Positions 52,954 to 61,891 of a DNA stretch of 64,000 nt are shown one piece after another; within the stretch, counting starts at the first letter, position 1, and each line of letters begins with the position of its first letter. The position numbers and the translations under genes were made by a program. The stretch covers positions 186,001-250,000 of the forward strand of contig CANMMR010000002.1 of assembly GCA_947499095.1 (NCBI GenBank). Direction: 5' to 3'. The notes beneath the pieces are model-generated. The model was not told the origin of the DNA. It made no database searches and worked only from the letters and a program-made list of their open reading frames with translations. Origin of the DNA: an uncultured Erythrobacter sp. (GTDB lineage Bacteria > Pseudomonadota > Alphaproteobacteria > Sphingomonadales > Sphingomonadaceae).

Positions 52954-53412
52954 ATGAGCGAGGAAACCAGCGGTTTCGACGTAGTGCAGGTGCTGAAGCG
53001 CCTGCCGCATCGCTATCCCCTGCTCCTGGTCGACCGGGTGAAGGAACTGGTCGTCGACGAGCGCATCCACGCGATCAAGGCGGTCAGCTTCAACGAGGAT
53101 TTCTTCCAGGGCCACTTCCCCGGATCGCCGATCATGCCCGGCGTGCTGCAGATCGAAGCACTCGCGCAGGCTGCGGGCGTACTCGCGGTCGAAAGCCTCG
53201 GCCTCGCGGGATCGGGAAAGCTCGTCTATTTCATGGCGATCGAGAACGCGAAGTTTCGCGCACCCGTGACACCGGGGGTGCTGCTCGACCTCAAGGCCGA
53301 ATTTGTCCAGAAACGCGCGCGCGTCTGCAAGTTCGCTGGCGAAGCTTCGGTAGAGGGCAAGGTGACATGTGAGGTCAGTTTCACTGCGATGATCGCCGAC
53401 GCACCCGATTAG
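52954..53412 (+). CDS. fabZ: 3-hydroxyacyl-ACP dehydratase FabZ
   Basis: FabZ dehydrates 3-hydroxyacyl-ACP in fatty-acid synthesis. The 152-residue product has [20 protein letters not shown] and the catalytic His in [20 protein letters not shown], with the Glu on the same helix. ATG at 52954 follows GGAGCAAGGAG. It closes the bamA-ompH-fabZ run. Confidence 0.96.
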   Translation: MSEETSGFDVVQVLKRLPHRYPLLLVDRVKELVVDERIHAIKAVSFNEDFFQGHFPGSPIMPGVLQIEALAQAAGVLAVESLGLAGSGKLVYFMAIENAKFRAPVTPGVLLDLKAEFVQKRARVCKFAGEASVEGKVTCEVSFTAMIADAPD

Positions 53413-53455
53413 GCGGCCTGCGCCTCTCCTAAGCCTTCGGTAACCCTGTCTCGCT

Positions 53456-54439
53456 ATGTCCTGTGGCATGCGGGACGCACGCTACGCCACTCTCGACGCC
53501 ATGCGCGGTATCGCGGCAATCGCCGTGATGATGTGGCACACGCCCGACGGCGCAAGGCTGGTGCCTGCCGGGCATCTGGCGGTCGATTTCTTTTTTGCGC
53601 TGAGCGGCTTCGTCATCTCTATGGCCTATCAGGACCGTATGCGGGCAGGACTATCGGCCGGCGTCTTCCTGCGCCTGCGCATCGCCCGCTTGTGGCCGAT
53701 GCTCGCGCTCGCTGCGCTGCCTAGCGTGCTGGCGGGCGGATGGGCCGGCTCCCTGGTGCTCGTACCCGATATCCGCTCCACCTCGCTCTTTCCGCTGCTG
53801 CCGACTTACTGGTCGCTGCTGTTCGAGATGGCCGCATATGTGGCATTCGCTTTCGGTCTCTATCGGTTGACCACCCGGGTGTTGTGCCTTCTCCTTCTGG
53901 GCAGCTGCGTCGCCTATGTCAGCACAGCCTTCTCTTCCGGCATCCTTATGTACGAATATGGAGCATTTTGGTTTTCCATCCCGCACGGGCTAGTCCGGCT
54001 CGCCTTCCCCTTCCTGTTCGGGATGATCCTGTTTCGCGTGACCGGAAAGGGCCGGGCATACCGGACCACGCCGCTTGCTTGGCTGGCCCCGCTGGCGATG
54101 CTGGCACTGATGGCTTTCGTCCCGGGTGATGACAACCGGCTTGTGATCCTTGCTGTACTGCTCGGCATGCCTGCGATTGTCTGGCTGGCCGTGCGCTGGG
54201 AAGTGCCGCACTCCCGCCTTGCAGGATGGCTGAGCGACTTGTCCTATCCGCTTTATTGCATCCACATAACCGGGTTGCTCGTGCTCGATCAGTATGATGT
54301 GCCGGCACCGTTGGCGTGGTTGGCCTTGGCGGGTCTCGCGCTCTATCTCGACCGGATTTGGGACCGGCCTGTGCGGGCATGGCTACGCGATGTCCTGGCA
54401 AGCGGTCGATCGCGGCAAGTCACCGTGCGGCCCTCGTAA
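53456..54439 (+). CDS. acyltransferase family 3 membrane protein
   Basis: The 327-residue product has about ten membrane segments and the OafA/NodX opening RYATLDAMRGIAAIAVMMWH with the conserved Arg-Gly and His. It continues with HLAVDFFFALSGFVISMAYQ, RLRIARLWPMLALAAL and LSDLSYPLYCIHITGLLVLD. Such enzymes add acetyl groups to sugars or lipids of the cell surface. The acceptor is unknown. Confidence 0.85.
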   Translation: MSCGMRDARYATLDAMRGIAAIAVMMWHTPDGARLVPAGHLAVDFFFALSGFVISMAYQDRMRAGLSAGVFLRLRIARLWPMLALAALPSVLAGGWAGSLVLVPDIRSTSLFPLLPTYWSLLFEMAAYVAFAFGLYRLTTRVLCLLLLGSCVAYVSTAFSSGILMYEYGAFWFSIPHGLVRLAFPFLFGMILFRVTGKGRAYRTTPLAWLAPLAMLALMAFVPGDDNRLVILAVLLGMPAIVWLAVRWEVPHSRLAGWLSDLSYPLYCIHITGLLVLDQYDVPAPLAWLALAGLALYLDRIWDRPVRAWLRDVLASGRSRQVTVRPS

Positions 54440-54537
54440 AGCGCCTTGCCATTCGTGCCGCTGGTCGCTATGCGCGCGCCTTTCCCAAACACAGCTGGAC
54501 CGGTCGGAACCGCTCCGAAGCTTAAAGGACGACTACC

Positions 54538-54765
54538 ATGAAGACCGAAGGCCACCCCGACTATCACATGATCACGGTCAAGATGACCGATGGTACCGAA
54601 TTCCAGACGCGCTCGACCTGGGGCAGCGAAGGCGACACGCTGACGCTCGAAATCGACCCGACGAGCCACCCGGCGTGGACCGGTGGTAAGCAGCAGCTGC
54701 AGGAAGGCGGCCGCGTCGCAGCCTTCAACAAGCGCTTCGGCGGGCTCAGCCTCAAGAAGAACTGA
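54538..54765 (+). CDS. rpmE: 50S ribosomal protein L31
   Basis: The 75-residue L31 has [40 protein letters not shown] and [20 protein letters not shown]. No Cys residues are seen, so it is the zinc-free form of the alphaproteobacterial type. ATG 54538 follows AAAGGACGACTACC. A strong terminator follows. Confidence 0.95.
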   Translation: MKTEGHPDYHMITVKMTDGTEFQTRSTWGSEGDTLTLEIDPTSHPAWTGGKQQLQEGGRVAAFNKRFGGLSLKKN

Positions 54766-54791
54766 GCGCACCGCGCCAGTCGCGAATGTTC

Positions 54792-54824
54792 AAAAGGGCG
54801 GTCCTGCGGGGCCGCCCTTTTTCG
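54792..54824 (+). terminator. rho-independent terminator after rpmE
   Basis: AAAGGGCGG (54793-54801) pairs with CCGCCCTTT (54812-54820), followed by TTCG. With A-rich sequence on the left it may work in both directions, also for the convergent oxygenase gene. Confidence 0.9.
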
Positions 54825-55460
54825 TTACCAACCCCACTCCTTCTCGCGATACCATTTCGTGATCACGTATTTCACGCCCTTGCGGACCTTCATGCCGTGG
54901 TGGATCGTGTTCGGATTCTCGCGGCCGTCGGGGCGGCGGTTGTTCCAGCCGAGCAGCTTGCCCGCTTCGGGCTGGAAGGTCTTGCCGATGGCTTTGAACC
55001 GCGTTGCGCCGCCAGCCTCCACATCGTTCAGATAGATCATGAACGTCCAGGACCGCTGGCCGGCGACCGAGCAGTATTTCTCCCAGTCCTGCCCGCCGGG
55101 ATTGAAATAGTCGCAATGCGGCTTGAATTCCTGGCCGACATCGTAACGCTGGCCCTGCAGCGGCTCGCCATGGGCCGGGTCGATTCCGGTCAGCTTAGTG
55201 AGCTTGTCTTCCAGCACCCGCACCGCGGGCTCGTCAGCCGACAGGTCGCAGGTCTCGCTGGTGCGGAAATAATGGTCATCGCCCGCATCGGCTAGGGTGG
55301 AGGGACGGCGGTCCGTCTCGATCAGCGCGATCAGCTCGGCGCACAGCTCCGGCGGCACAAAACCCCGTAGCTGGAACAGCTCTGCCTTCGGGCTCGGCAC
55401 GCGTTGCATGCCGTCTTGTGCGAGCAGTCGCTCTGCCGAAGATTCGCCCGACCCCGTCAT
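54825..55460 (-). CDS. 2OG-Fe(II) oxygenase (prolyl 4-hydroxylase type)
   Basis: The 211-residue product has FQLRGFVPPELCAELIALIE, the metal ligands His-x-Asp in QEFKPHCDYFNPGG, RSWTFMIYLNDVEAGGATRF, and the distal His in NTIHHGMKVRKGVKYVITKW, where the following basic residue binds 2-oxoglutarate. This is the prolyl 4-hydroxylase alpha-subunit-like group; the target is unknown. ATG at 55460 is chosen; a TTG at 55478 would add six residues. Confidence 0.88.
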   Translation of the reverse strand: MTGSGESSAERLLAQDGMQRVPSPKAELFQLRGFVPPELCAELIALIETDRRPSTLADAGDDHYFRTSETCDLSADEPAVRVLEDKLTKLTGIDPAHGEPLQGQRYDVGQEFKPHCDYFNPGGQDWEKYCSVAGQRSWTFMIYLNDVEAGGATRFKAIGKTFQPEAGKLLGWNNRRPDGRENPNTIHHGMKVRKGVKYVITKWYREKEWGW

Positions 55461-55653
55461 ACAGCGCAGACTAGCCAAGCCGAACCGACTGGCAAGTCAC
55501 GACATAATGTTGCGCGTTGTGGCGTCGTTGCGCTTTTTCGCTTCCCATTTGCGGAGTGTTGTGCAACAGGCCCACGCCGCTGCACGGGACGGGTTGACGC
55601 GCCATCGTGCGGGCGTATCAGACCCCCTTCCCGGGCGGTTCCGGGGGGTTTGT

Positions 55654-55731
55654 GGCGATCGTAGCTCAGTTGGTTAGAGCGCCGGTTTGTGGTACCGGAG
55701 GTCGGGGGTTCGAGACCCCTCGATCGCCCCA
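55654..55731 (+). tRNA. tRNA-His (anticodon GTG)
   Basis: Acceptor GCGATCG/CGATCGC with the extra G at position -1 facing C73, the hallmark of tRNA-His, and encoded CCA. Anticodon stem CCGGT/ACCGG with loop TTGTGGT gives GTG. T arm GGTTCGAGACC. Confidence 0.96.
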
Positions 55732-55781
55732 TTTCCCCCGAAATCATACCGCTCCGCACAGCTTGCAGGGGCATTTTGGCG

Positions 55782-56849
55782 ATGACGGCTTTCTGGACCG
55801 AAACGGATTACGACGATCACGAACTCGTGCATTTCGTGCGTGATCGGAACAGCGGCCTGACGGCGATTATCGCGCTCCATTCCACCCATCTCGGCCCCGG
55901 CGCGGGCGGCACGCGTTTTTGGCACTATGCCGAACCCGGCGATGCCATGCGTGATGCGCTGCGGCTCTCGCGCGGGATGAGCTACAAGAACGCCATGGCC
56001 GGCCTGCCCATGGGCGGCGGCAAGGCGGTAATCCTCGCGCCCGAAGATAAGAGCAAGACGCCCGAAATGCTCGGCGCCTTCGCCGATGCCGTCGAAGGTC
56101 TGGGCGGCAAATATGTCACCGCCGAGGACGTCGGCATCTCCGAAGCCGACATGGCTGCCGTCGCCGAACGCACGCAATATGTCTCCGGCCTTCCGGTCGA
56201 GGGCGAGGACGCTGCCGGCGGCGATCCTGGACCGTTCACGGCACTGGGCATCTTCCTCGGCGTCAAGGCCGCGGTGCAGCACAAGCTTGGCAAGAACAGC
56301 GTCGAAGGCGTGCATGTCGCAATTCAGGGCACTGGCAGCGTCGGTGGCGGTGTCGCGCGGCTCCTCGCCAAGGAGGGTGCGAAGCTGACGCTGTCGGACG
56401 TAAACCTGGACCGCGCCGAATCGCTGGCCACGGAACTCGGAGCCGATACCGCCGCGCCCGACGCTATCATGTCGGTCGCCTGCGACGTTTTCAGCCCCAA
56501 TGCCCTCGGCGCGGTGCTCGACGACGAGGGGATCGCGCGGCTCGACTGCAAGATCGTGGCAGGCGGCGCGAACAATCAGCTGCGTCGGCCCGAACACGGC
56601 CCGATGCTGGCAGAGCGCGGCATTCTCTACGCGCCCGACTACGTCATCAACGCTGGCGGCATCATCTCGGTGACGCTCGAATACCTTTGCCGCTGTGACA
56701 AGGCGCCGTGCGACATCAACGAGGTCCGCAAGCGCATTGCCCAGATTCCGGGTCGTCTCGAGCAGATCTGGACCGAGAGCGACGAAAGCGGCCTTTCTCC
56801 CGATCAGGTCGCCGATCGCATGGCCCAGCGCCTGATCGGGCGCGCCTGA
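55782..56849 (+). CDS. Leu/Phe/Val-type amino-acid dehydrogenase
   Basis: The 355-residue product belongs to the Glu/Leu/Phe/Val dehydrogenase family: IALHSTHLGPGAGGTRFWHY, the catalytic Lys in RGMSYKNAMAGLPMGGGKAV, VTAEDVGISEADM, and the NAD-binding VHVAIQGTGSVGGGVARLLA. It oxidatively deaminates branched-chain or aromatic amino acids. The motif set is closest to leucine dehydrogenase; specificity is not proven. It lies 50 bases after tRNA-His. Confidence 0.9.
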   Translation: MTAFWTETDYDDHELVHFVRDRNSGLTAIIALHSTHLGPGAGGTRFWHYAEPGDAMRDALRLSRGMSYKNAMAGLPMGGGKAVILAPEDKSKTPEMLGAFADAVEGLGGKYVTAEDVGISEADMAAVAERTQYVSGLPVEGEDAAGGDPGPFTALGIFLGVKAAVQHKLGKNSVEGVHVAIQGTGSVGGGVARLLAKEGAKLTLSDVNLDRAESLATELGADTAAPDAIMSVACDVFSPNALGAVLDDEGIARLDCKIVAGGANNQLRRPEHGPMLAERGILYAPDYVINAGGIISVTLEYLCRCDKAPCDINEVRKRIAQIPGRLEQIWTESDESGLSPDQVADRMAQRLIGRA

Positions 56850-56909
56850 GGCCCATCTTCACTTGCGGGTCAGGCGCGGGCCTGTAAAAGCGCCCGCACG
56901 GCTTACATC

Positions 56910-57632
56910 ATGCACGGCTTCGCCAATCCCAAACGGTTCTTAACGCTCGCCAGCTGGCTGACGCCGCTGCTGCTCGTGGCCGGTCTCGTCCTGAGCGCAG
57001 GCGCGCTGTGGTGGGGGCTGACGCAGGTGTCGCCCGACCGGCTGATGGGCGAGACGGTCCGCATCCTGTTCCTCCACGTGCCCGCAGCCTGGCTTGGCAT
57101 GGCGGGATGGACCGCAATTGCTATTTCGAGCCTTGTATACCTTGTCTGGCGGCACCCGCTCGCTGCGCTTGCCGCACGCGCGTCAGCAGTGCCGGGACTC
57201 GGCTTTACGCTCATCTGCCTTGTCACCGGCTCTATCTGGGGCCGGCCGACGTGGGGCACGTGGTGGGTATGGGACGGCCGACTGACCAGCATGCTGGTGC
57301 TGGCTTTCCTCTACGCCGCTTATATCGCGCTGGCGCAAGCCGCCGCTCGCGAAGGGGTGAGCGCTCGAATCCCTGCGATTTTCGGGCTGGTGGGTGCGAT
57401 CAACATCCCGATCATCAATCGCAGCGTCGTCTGGTGGAACTCGCTCCACCAGCCGCCTAGCATCACGATGGGCAACAGTTCAATCGACGGCGAGTATCTC
57501 GCACCTTTACTGGTCGCAGTAGTCGGCTTCTCGCTGATCTTCGGCGGAATTGTGCTGGCGCGCATGCGGGCGCTGCTGGCCGACATCCAGGCCGAGGCGC
57601 GCCTCCGCCGTCGGGCGAGCGAGGCCGTCTGA
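56910..57632 (+). CDS. ccmC: heme exporter protein CcmC
   Basis: CcmC loads heme onto CcmE in the periplasm. The 240-residue product has six membrane helices, the tryptophan-rich WGRPTWGTWWVWDGRLTSML motif, and heme-ligand His residues in ILFLHVPAAWLGM and NSLHQPPSI. It starts the ccmCDEFGHI operon. The heme-exporter ABC genes ccmA and ccmB are not adjacent here. Confidence 0.95.
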   Translation: MHGFANPKRFLTLASWLTPLLLVAGLVLSAGALWWGLTQVSPDRLMGETVRILFLHVPAAWLGMAGWTAIAISSLVYLVWRHPLAALAARASAVPGLGFTLICLVTGSIWGRPTWGTWWVWDGRLTSMLVLAFLYAAYIALAQAAAREGVSARIPAIFGLVGAINIPIINRSVVWWNSLHQPPSITMGNSSIDGEYLAPLLVAVVGFSLIFGGIVLARMRALLADIQAEARLRRRASEAV

Positions 57633-57772
57633 TGCGCGAAGCGCTCGACCAGTGGGATTTCGTGCTCGCTGCCTATGCGGTGGGCGTCGTCGGCACGCTG
57701 GCGATGATCGCCTGGGCGTGGGTAGACATGAAGCGGGCCGAACGGCGCCGCGCGGAAAGCCGGCGGAAATGA
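57632..57772 (+). CDS. ccmD: heme exporter protein CcmD
   Basis: A 46-residue product with one membrane helix (FVLAAYAVGVVGTLAMIAWA) after a short acidic N-terminus, followed by a basic C-terminus (MKRAERRRAESRRK), exactly the CcmD layout. Start ATG 57632 overlaps the ccmC stop (TGATG), and its stop overlaps the ccmE start (ATGA). CcmD helps release holo-CcmE. Confidence 0.9.
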   Translation: MREALDQWDFVLAAYAVGVVGTLAMIAWAWVDMKRAERRRAESRRK

Positions 57773-58239
57773 GCGCGCTCAAACCCAAGCATCAGCGGCT
57801 GATCCTCGTGGTCCTGGCTCTCGTGGCGCTAATCGGCGCGGGGCTGCTCGCGGCCTACGCGCTGCGCAATCAGGCGAACTATTTCTACTTGCCCGAGCAG
57901 ATGCAGGCCGATCCGCCTGCCGTGGGCCAGGCCGTGAGGCTGGGCGGGATGGTCGAACAGGGTTCGCTCACGACGGATAACGACGGCGTGACCTTGCGCT
58001 TTGCCGTTACGGGTAACGATGGCTCGCGCATCCCGGTACGCTTTAGCGGTATTGCGCCCGACCTGTTCGTCGAAGGCTCCGGCGTGGTTGCCGAGGGTCG
58101 GCTCGCCCCCGACGGCACCTTCGTGGCCGACAATTTGCTAGCCAAGCATGACGAGAATTACGTGCCCAAGGAACTCGAGGGCATGAGCGAGATGCAGGCC
58201 GCGAAGATGGCCGAAGAGACGACGGTCGGCATCGAATGA
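57769..58239 (+). CDS. ccmE: cytochrome c maturation protein CcmE
   Basis: CcmE is the periplasmic heme chaperone. The 156-residue product has an N-terminal anchor (RLILVVLALVALIGAGLLAA), an OB-fold with QAVRLGGMVEQGSLT, and the heme-attachment motif LLAKHDENYVP with the covalent-binding His 127 and Tyr 131. ATG 57769 overlaps the ccmD stop. Confidence 0.96.
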   Translation: MSALKPKHQRLILVVLALVALIGAGLLAAYALRNQANYFYLPEQMQADPPAVGQAVRLGGMVEQGSLTTDNDGVTLRFAVTGNDGSRIPVRFSGIAPDLFVEGSGVVAEGRLAPDGTFVADNLLAKHDENYVPKELEGMSEMQAAKMAEETTVGIE

Positions 58240-60191
58240 TCGCCGAACTCGGTCACGCCGCGCTGTGGCTCGCCGCCGCCCTTGCCGCGCTTCAGATGGC
58301 CGCCGGGTTCCTCGCCGTTCGCGCAGGCGAGGGGAGCGAGATCGCCAGGTTGGTGCGGCCGAGTGCGGTCGTGCAGGCCGCGCTCGCCAGCATCGCTTTC
58401 GCCATGCTGCTGTGGCTGTTCGCTATTACCGACTTATCGGTGAAGCTGGTCGCGGCCAATTCGCATTCATTGAAGCCGCTGGTGTTCAAGCTGTCGGGCG
58501 CATGGGGCAACCACGAAGGTTCGATGCTGCTGTGGGTGACGGTGATGTCGCTTTCCGGCGGGCTCATCGCGCTGGCCGAAAAGCGCCTGCCGGAGCGCAC
58601 GATGCAGGCGACGCTGGCGGCGCAGGGGCTCGTCTCGCTGGGCTTTTATGCCTTCCTGATCCTGAGTTCCAATCCGTTCGAGCGACTGCCGGTGCCCGCG
58701 CCGGAGGGTCTGGGCCTCAATCCTCTGCTGCAGGACCTCGGGCTCGCCTTCCATCCGCCGACGCTTTACATGGGCTATGTCGGTCTCTCGGTCGCCTTCA
58801 GCTTCGCCGTCGGCGCGCTACTGACGCGGCAGGTAACCCCGGACTTCGCCAGCGCGATGCGGCCGTGGGTACTGGGGGCATGGGTGTTCCTGACGCTCGG
58901 CATCGTAGCCGGATCCTATTGGGCGTATTACGAACTCGGCTGGGGCGGGTACTGGTTCTGGGATCCGGTCGAGAATGCCTCGCTTATGCCTTGGCTCGCC
59001 GCGACGGCTTTGCTGCATTCGACCAGCGTCCTCGCCAGCCGCGATGCCTTGCGGGTATGGACGATCATGCTCGGCGTCGTCGCATTTTCCATGAGCATGG
59101 TAGGGACGTTCCTCGTGCGCTCCGGCATCCTTACCAGCGTCCACGCCTTCGCCGTCGATCCTGAACGGGGGAGCTTCATCCTCGTGCTGCTAGGCCTTTT
59201 CATCGGCGGCGCGCTGTTGCTGTTCGCCCTGCGCGCCAACACAATCAGCGAGGGCCAGCGGTTCACTGCGACCAGCCGCGAAGGCGCGCTGGTGTTCAAC
59301 AATGTAATGCTGAGTGCCATCCTTGCGATCGTGCTGCTCGGCACGCTCTACCCGCTGCTGACCGAAGCCTTCGACGTGCGGGTGTCCGTCGGGCCGCCCT
59401 ATTTCAATCCGGTCTCGGCGATTTTTGCCGTGCCGATGTTGGTAGTCATGGCCGTCGGACCGCTGCTGCGCTGGCGGCAAGACCGTCTGGAGCGCATTCG
59501 GCCAGAACTGGCGCTGTTCGCCGCTCTCGTGCTCGTATCGCTGATATTCTTCGGCCTCGTCACCGGTGTCGCGATCCTGCCCCTGCTGGGGCTGGCGCTC
59601 GGGATCGGACTTGGCGTGGCCAGCTTACTTCCGCTGCGCGGCCGCAATCTGAAGCGCGTGCCGCTGGCGACGTGGGGCATGATCGTCGCCCATTTCGGTA
59701 TTGCGGTGGCCCTGATCGGCATGGCGAGCGAGAGCGCTTTCTCGAAGGAACGGCTTGCGGCAGTGGAAGCAGGGCAAAGCACGCAGGTCGGCCCCTGGAC
59801 CGTGACGCTGAGCGAGGTGATGCCGGTGGCAGGCCCCAACTGGACGGCCATCGAAGGTCGCCTCAGCGCTAGCTATGACGGCGGCGAGCCGGTCATTCTT
59901 ACTCCGCAGGCACGGCGGTTCTGGGCACCGCCGCAGGAAACGACCGAAAGCGCGCTGTCGACGCGGTGGAACGGCCAGCTTTACGCCGTCATCGGCGATC
60001 GCACGCCGGACGGGCGCTGGCAGCTGCGGTTGTGGTGGAAGCCGCTCGTCACGCTGATCTGGTACGGCGGGCTGCTGGTCGCGCTGGGCGGGGCGCTGGC
60101 GCTTGTCGGTCGCGTGATCGCCGATATTCGACGGCGACGCGTCGCGCGGCGGATCATCGAGCGGCGTGCGGAAATGGAGGCGATGGCATGA
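58236..60191 (+). CDS. ccmF: cytochrome c heme lyase subunit CcmF
   Basis: CcmF transfers heme from CcmE to apocytochromes. The 651-residue product has many membrane helices, SLKPLVFKLSGAWGNHEGSM, the WWD-type motif GWGGYWFWDPVENASLMPWL and histidines at AFHPPTLYMGYVG and LLHSTSVLASRD. It overlaps ccmE and ccmG by 4 bases each. Confidence 0.97.
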   Translation: MIAELGHAALWLAAALAALQMAAGFLAVRAGEGSEIARLVRPSAVVQAALASIAFAMLLWLFAITDLSVKLVAANSHSLKPLVFKLSGAWGNHEGSMLLWVTVMSLSGGLIALAEKRLPERTMQATLAAQGLVSLGFYAFLILSSNPFERLPVPAPEGLGLNPLLQDLGLAFHPPTLYMGYVGLSVAFSFAVGALLTRQVTPDFASAMRPWVLGAWVFLTLGIVAGSYWAYYELGWGGYWFWDPVENASLMPWLAATALLHSTSVLASRDALRVWTIMLGVVAFSMSMVGTFLVRSGILTSVHAFAVDPERGSFILVLLGLFIGGALLLFALRANTISEGQRFTATSREGALVFNNVMLSAILAIVLLGTLYPLLTEAFDVRVSVGPPYFNPVSAIFAVPMLVVMAVGPLLRWRQDRLERIRPELALFAALVLVSLIFFGLVTGVAILPLLGLALGIGLGVASLLPLRGRNLKRVPLATWGMIVAHFGIAVALIGMASESAFSKERLAAVEAGQSTQVGPWTVTLSEVMPVAGPNWTAIEGRLSASYDGGEPVILTPQARRFWAPPQETTESALSTRWNGQLYAVIGDRTPDGRWQLRLWWKPLVTLIWYGGLLVALGGALALVGRVIADIRRRRVARRIIERRAEMEAMA

Positions 60192-60712
60192 GCTGGCGCG
60201 TGTGGCTTCCGCTGTTCCTGTTTGCAGGATTCCTCGGTCTGGCAGCCTACCAGCTGACCCAGCCGAAAGATGATTTCGTGGGGAGCGGGATGATCGGCGA
60301 GGCGCTGCCCTATTTCGACTTGCCGGCCGCGACCGAGGGCGCGAGTGGTGCTGCGACTACCGATTTCAAGGACGGGACGCCCCGCTTGCTCAATATCTGG
60401 GCCAGCTGGTGCCTGCCGTGCATTGCCGAAGCACCGCAGCTTGAGCGGCTGAAGGAGGCGGGTGTGCCCATCGTCGGCATCGCGATCCGCGACCGGCCGG
60501 AGGATGTGGCGCGGTTCCTGGCGCAGCATGGCAATCCCTACACACGCATCGCGCGAGATGATCTGTCGGAAGTTCAGCTGGCCATCGGTTCGTCGGGTGT
60601 GCCCGAGACTTTCGTAATCGATGGCAGGGGCATCATCCGCTACCAGCACCTCGGCGACATTCGCGAAAGCGACGTGCCGACGCTGCTGGCCGAACTGGAG
60701 AAGGCGCGATGA
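60188..60712 (+). CDS. ccmG: thiol:disulfide interchange protein CcmG/DsbE
   Basis: The 174-residue membrane-anchored thioredoxin has an N-terminal helix (WLPLFLFAGFLGLAAYQL), the active site NIWASWCLPCIAEAP and the cis-Pro region GSSGVPETFVIDGRGIIRYQ. It reduces the heme-binding cysteines of apocytochrome c. ATG 60188 overlaps the ccmF stop (ATGA). Confidence 0.96.
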   Translation: MSWRVWLPLFLFAGFLGLAAYQLTQPKDDFVGSGMIGEALPYFDLPAATEGASGAATTDFKDGTPRLLNIWASWCLPCIAEAPQLERLKEAGVPIVGIAIRDRPEDVARFLAQHGNPYTRIARDDLSEVQLAIGSSGVPETFVIDGRGIIRYQHLGDIRESDVPTLLAELEKAR

Positions 60713-61119
60713 GCCGGTTTGTGCTCTGCCTGCTCGCGTTGAGCCTTGCGCTGCCGCTCGCAGCGCAGAACAGCATGCCGCCCGCGCCCTTCGCTTATCG
60801 CCAGCTCGACGAACCGGCACAGGAGGCTGCCGCGCAGGACCTGATGGAGACGTTGCGCTGCCTCAAGTGCCAGTCGCAATCCATCGCCGATAGCGATGCG
60901 CCGATGGCGGGCGACATGCGGCACCAGGTCCGCATCCGGATTGCCGCTGGCGAAGACCCAGAGGCGGTGCGTGCGTGGCTGGTCCAGCGCTATGGCGATT
61001 ATGTCAGCTATCGGCCCGAGGTAAGCGCGGTGACCTGGCCGCTGTTCGCGATCCCGGCGTTGCTGGTCCTGATCGCGGCGGCGGTGCTGGCGGGCCGCCT
61101 GCGGAGGCGCCAATCGTGA
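60709..61119 (+). CDS. ccmH: cytochrome c-type biogenesis protein CcmH
   Basis: The 136-residue product has a signal peptide (SRFVLCLLALSLALPLAAQ), the redox motif LRCLKCQSQSIADSDAPMAG with RCxxC, YGDYVSYRPEV, and a C-terminal membrane helix. It presents apocytochrome c to CcmF. It overlaps ccmG by 4 bases. Confidence 0.95.
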   Translation: MSRFVLCLLALSLALPLAAQNSMPPAPFAYRQLDEPAQEAAAQDLMETLRCLKCQSQSIADSDAPMAGDMRHQVRIRIAAGEDPEAVRAWLVQRYGDYVSYRPEVSAVTWPLFAIPALLVLIAAAVLAGRLRRRQS

Positions 61120-61772
61120 GTTGGTTGCCGATCCTCCTGCTGGCGCTGCTGACCTTCGTCGGGGCAGTCTTTCTGTTGAAGCTGCCGCGCAGCGTCTGGG
61201 CGCTGTTCGGGGCGGCGCTTCTTTTCGGCCTTGCCGGATATGCCATCCAGGGTTCGCCCGGGCAGGCGGGTGCGCCGCGTGCCGCGACCGAAGATGAAAC
61301 CGCGCGGTCTGGTGAGGCGATGGTTGAGGCCCGGCGCGAATTTTATGCCGAGGGCGCGCTGCCCTCCCGCTTCGTGGTGACCGCCGATGCCTTCGCGCGC
61401 CGCGGCCAGTTCGACCAGTCGGCGCGTTTCCTCAGCAACGCCCTCGCCGAGAACCCGAACGACTCCGAAGCTTGGCTGGCGCTAGGCAACTCGCTGGTCG
61501 AGCATGCTGAGGGGCAGCTGACGCCCGCAGCCCTCAACGCCTACGAACGTGCCGACGCGGTCGGGCGTGGCAATCCGGCGCCGATCTATTTCCTCGGTCT
61601 CGCATGGCTGCGGGCCGGTGAACCGCAGCGCACGCGCGAACTCTGGGTGGAGCTGCTGGCGAATGCACCGGAGGACGCGAACTGGCGCCCGCTGCTCGCC
61701 GAGCGCATCGCGCGGTTGGACGGCCTGTTCGGCGTCCCATCCGCTGGCGCAGCAGCCGAAGCAGCCGAATGA
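61116..61772 (+). CDS. ccmI: cytochrome c biogenesis TPR protein CcmI
   Basis: The 218-residue product starts at GTG 61116 overlapping the ccmH stop. It has two N-terminal hydrophobic segments (PILLLALLTFVGAVFLLKLP and WALFGAALLFGLAGYAI) and TPR repeats (RRGQFDQSARFLSNALAENP, SEAWLALGNSLVEHAEGQLT). It is the apocytochrome-handling end of the operon. It is shorter than E. coli CcmH, of which this corresponds to the TPR part. Confidence 0.88.
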   Translation: MSWLPILLLALLTFVGAVFLLKLPRSVWALFGAALLFGLAGYAIQGSPGQAGAPRAATEDETARSGEAMVEARREFYAEGALPSRFVVTADAFARRGQFDQSARFLSNALAENPNDSEAWLALGNSLVEHAEGQLTPAALNAYERADAVGRGNPAPIYFLGLAWLRAGEPQRTRELWVELLANAPEDANWRPLLAERIARLDGLFGVPSAGAAAEAAE

Positions 61773-61825
61773 GACAGCCACAACTGATCGTATTGCGGGC
61801 GGGCAGCCATGCTGCTAATCGGCGC

Positions 61826-61849
61826 GCCCTGCGCAGGGCAGTGCCCTGC
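61826..61849 (+). promoter_or_regulatory. alternative hairpins in the kup leader
   Basis: GCCCTGC-GCAGGGC (61826-61839, a perfect palindrome) and GCAGGGC-AGT-GCCCTGC (61833-61849, 7-bp stem) share the middle arm and cannot form together. They lie 43 bases before the kup ATG. A switch-like or attenuating leader is possible; only the pairing is seen. Confidence 0.35.
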
Positions 61850-61891
61850 CATTCAGGCGAATGACGCAATGCGGCCGGACATCTTTTCCTC

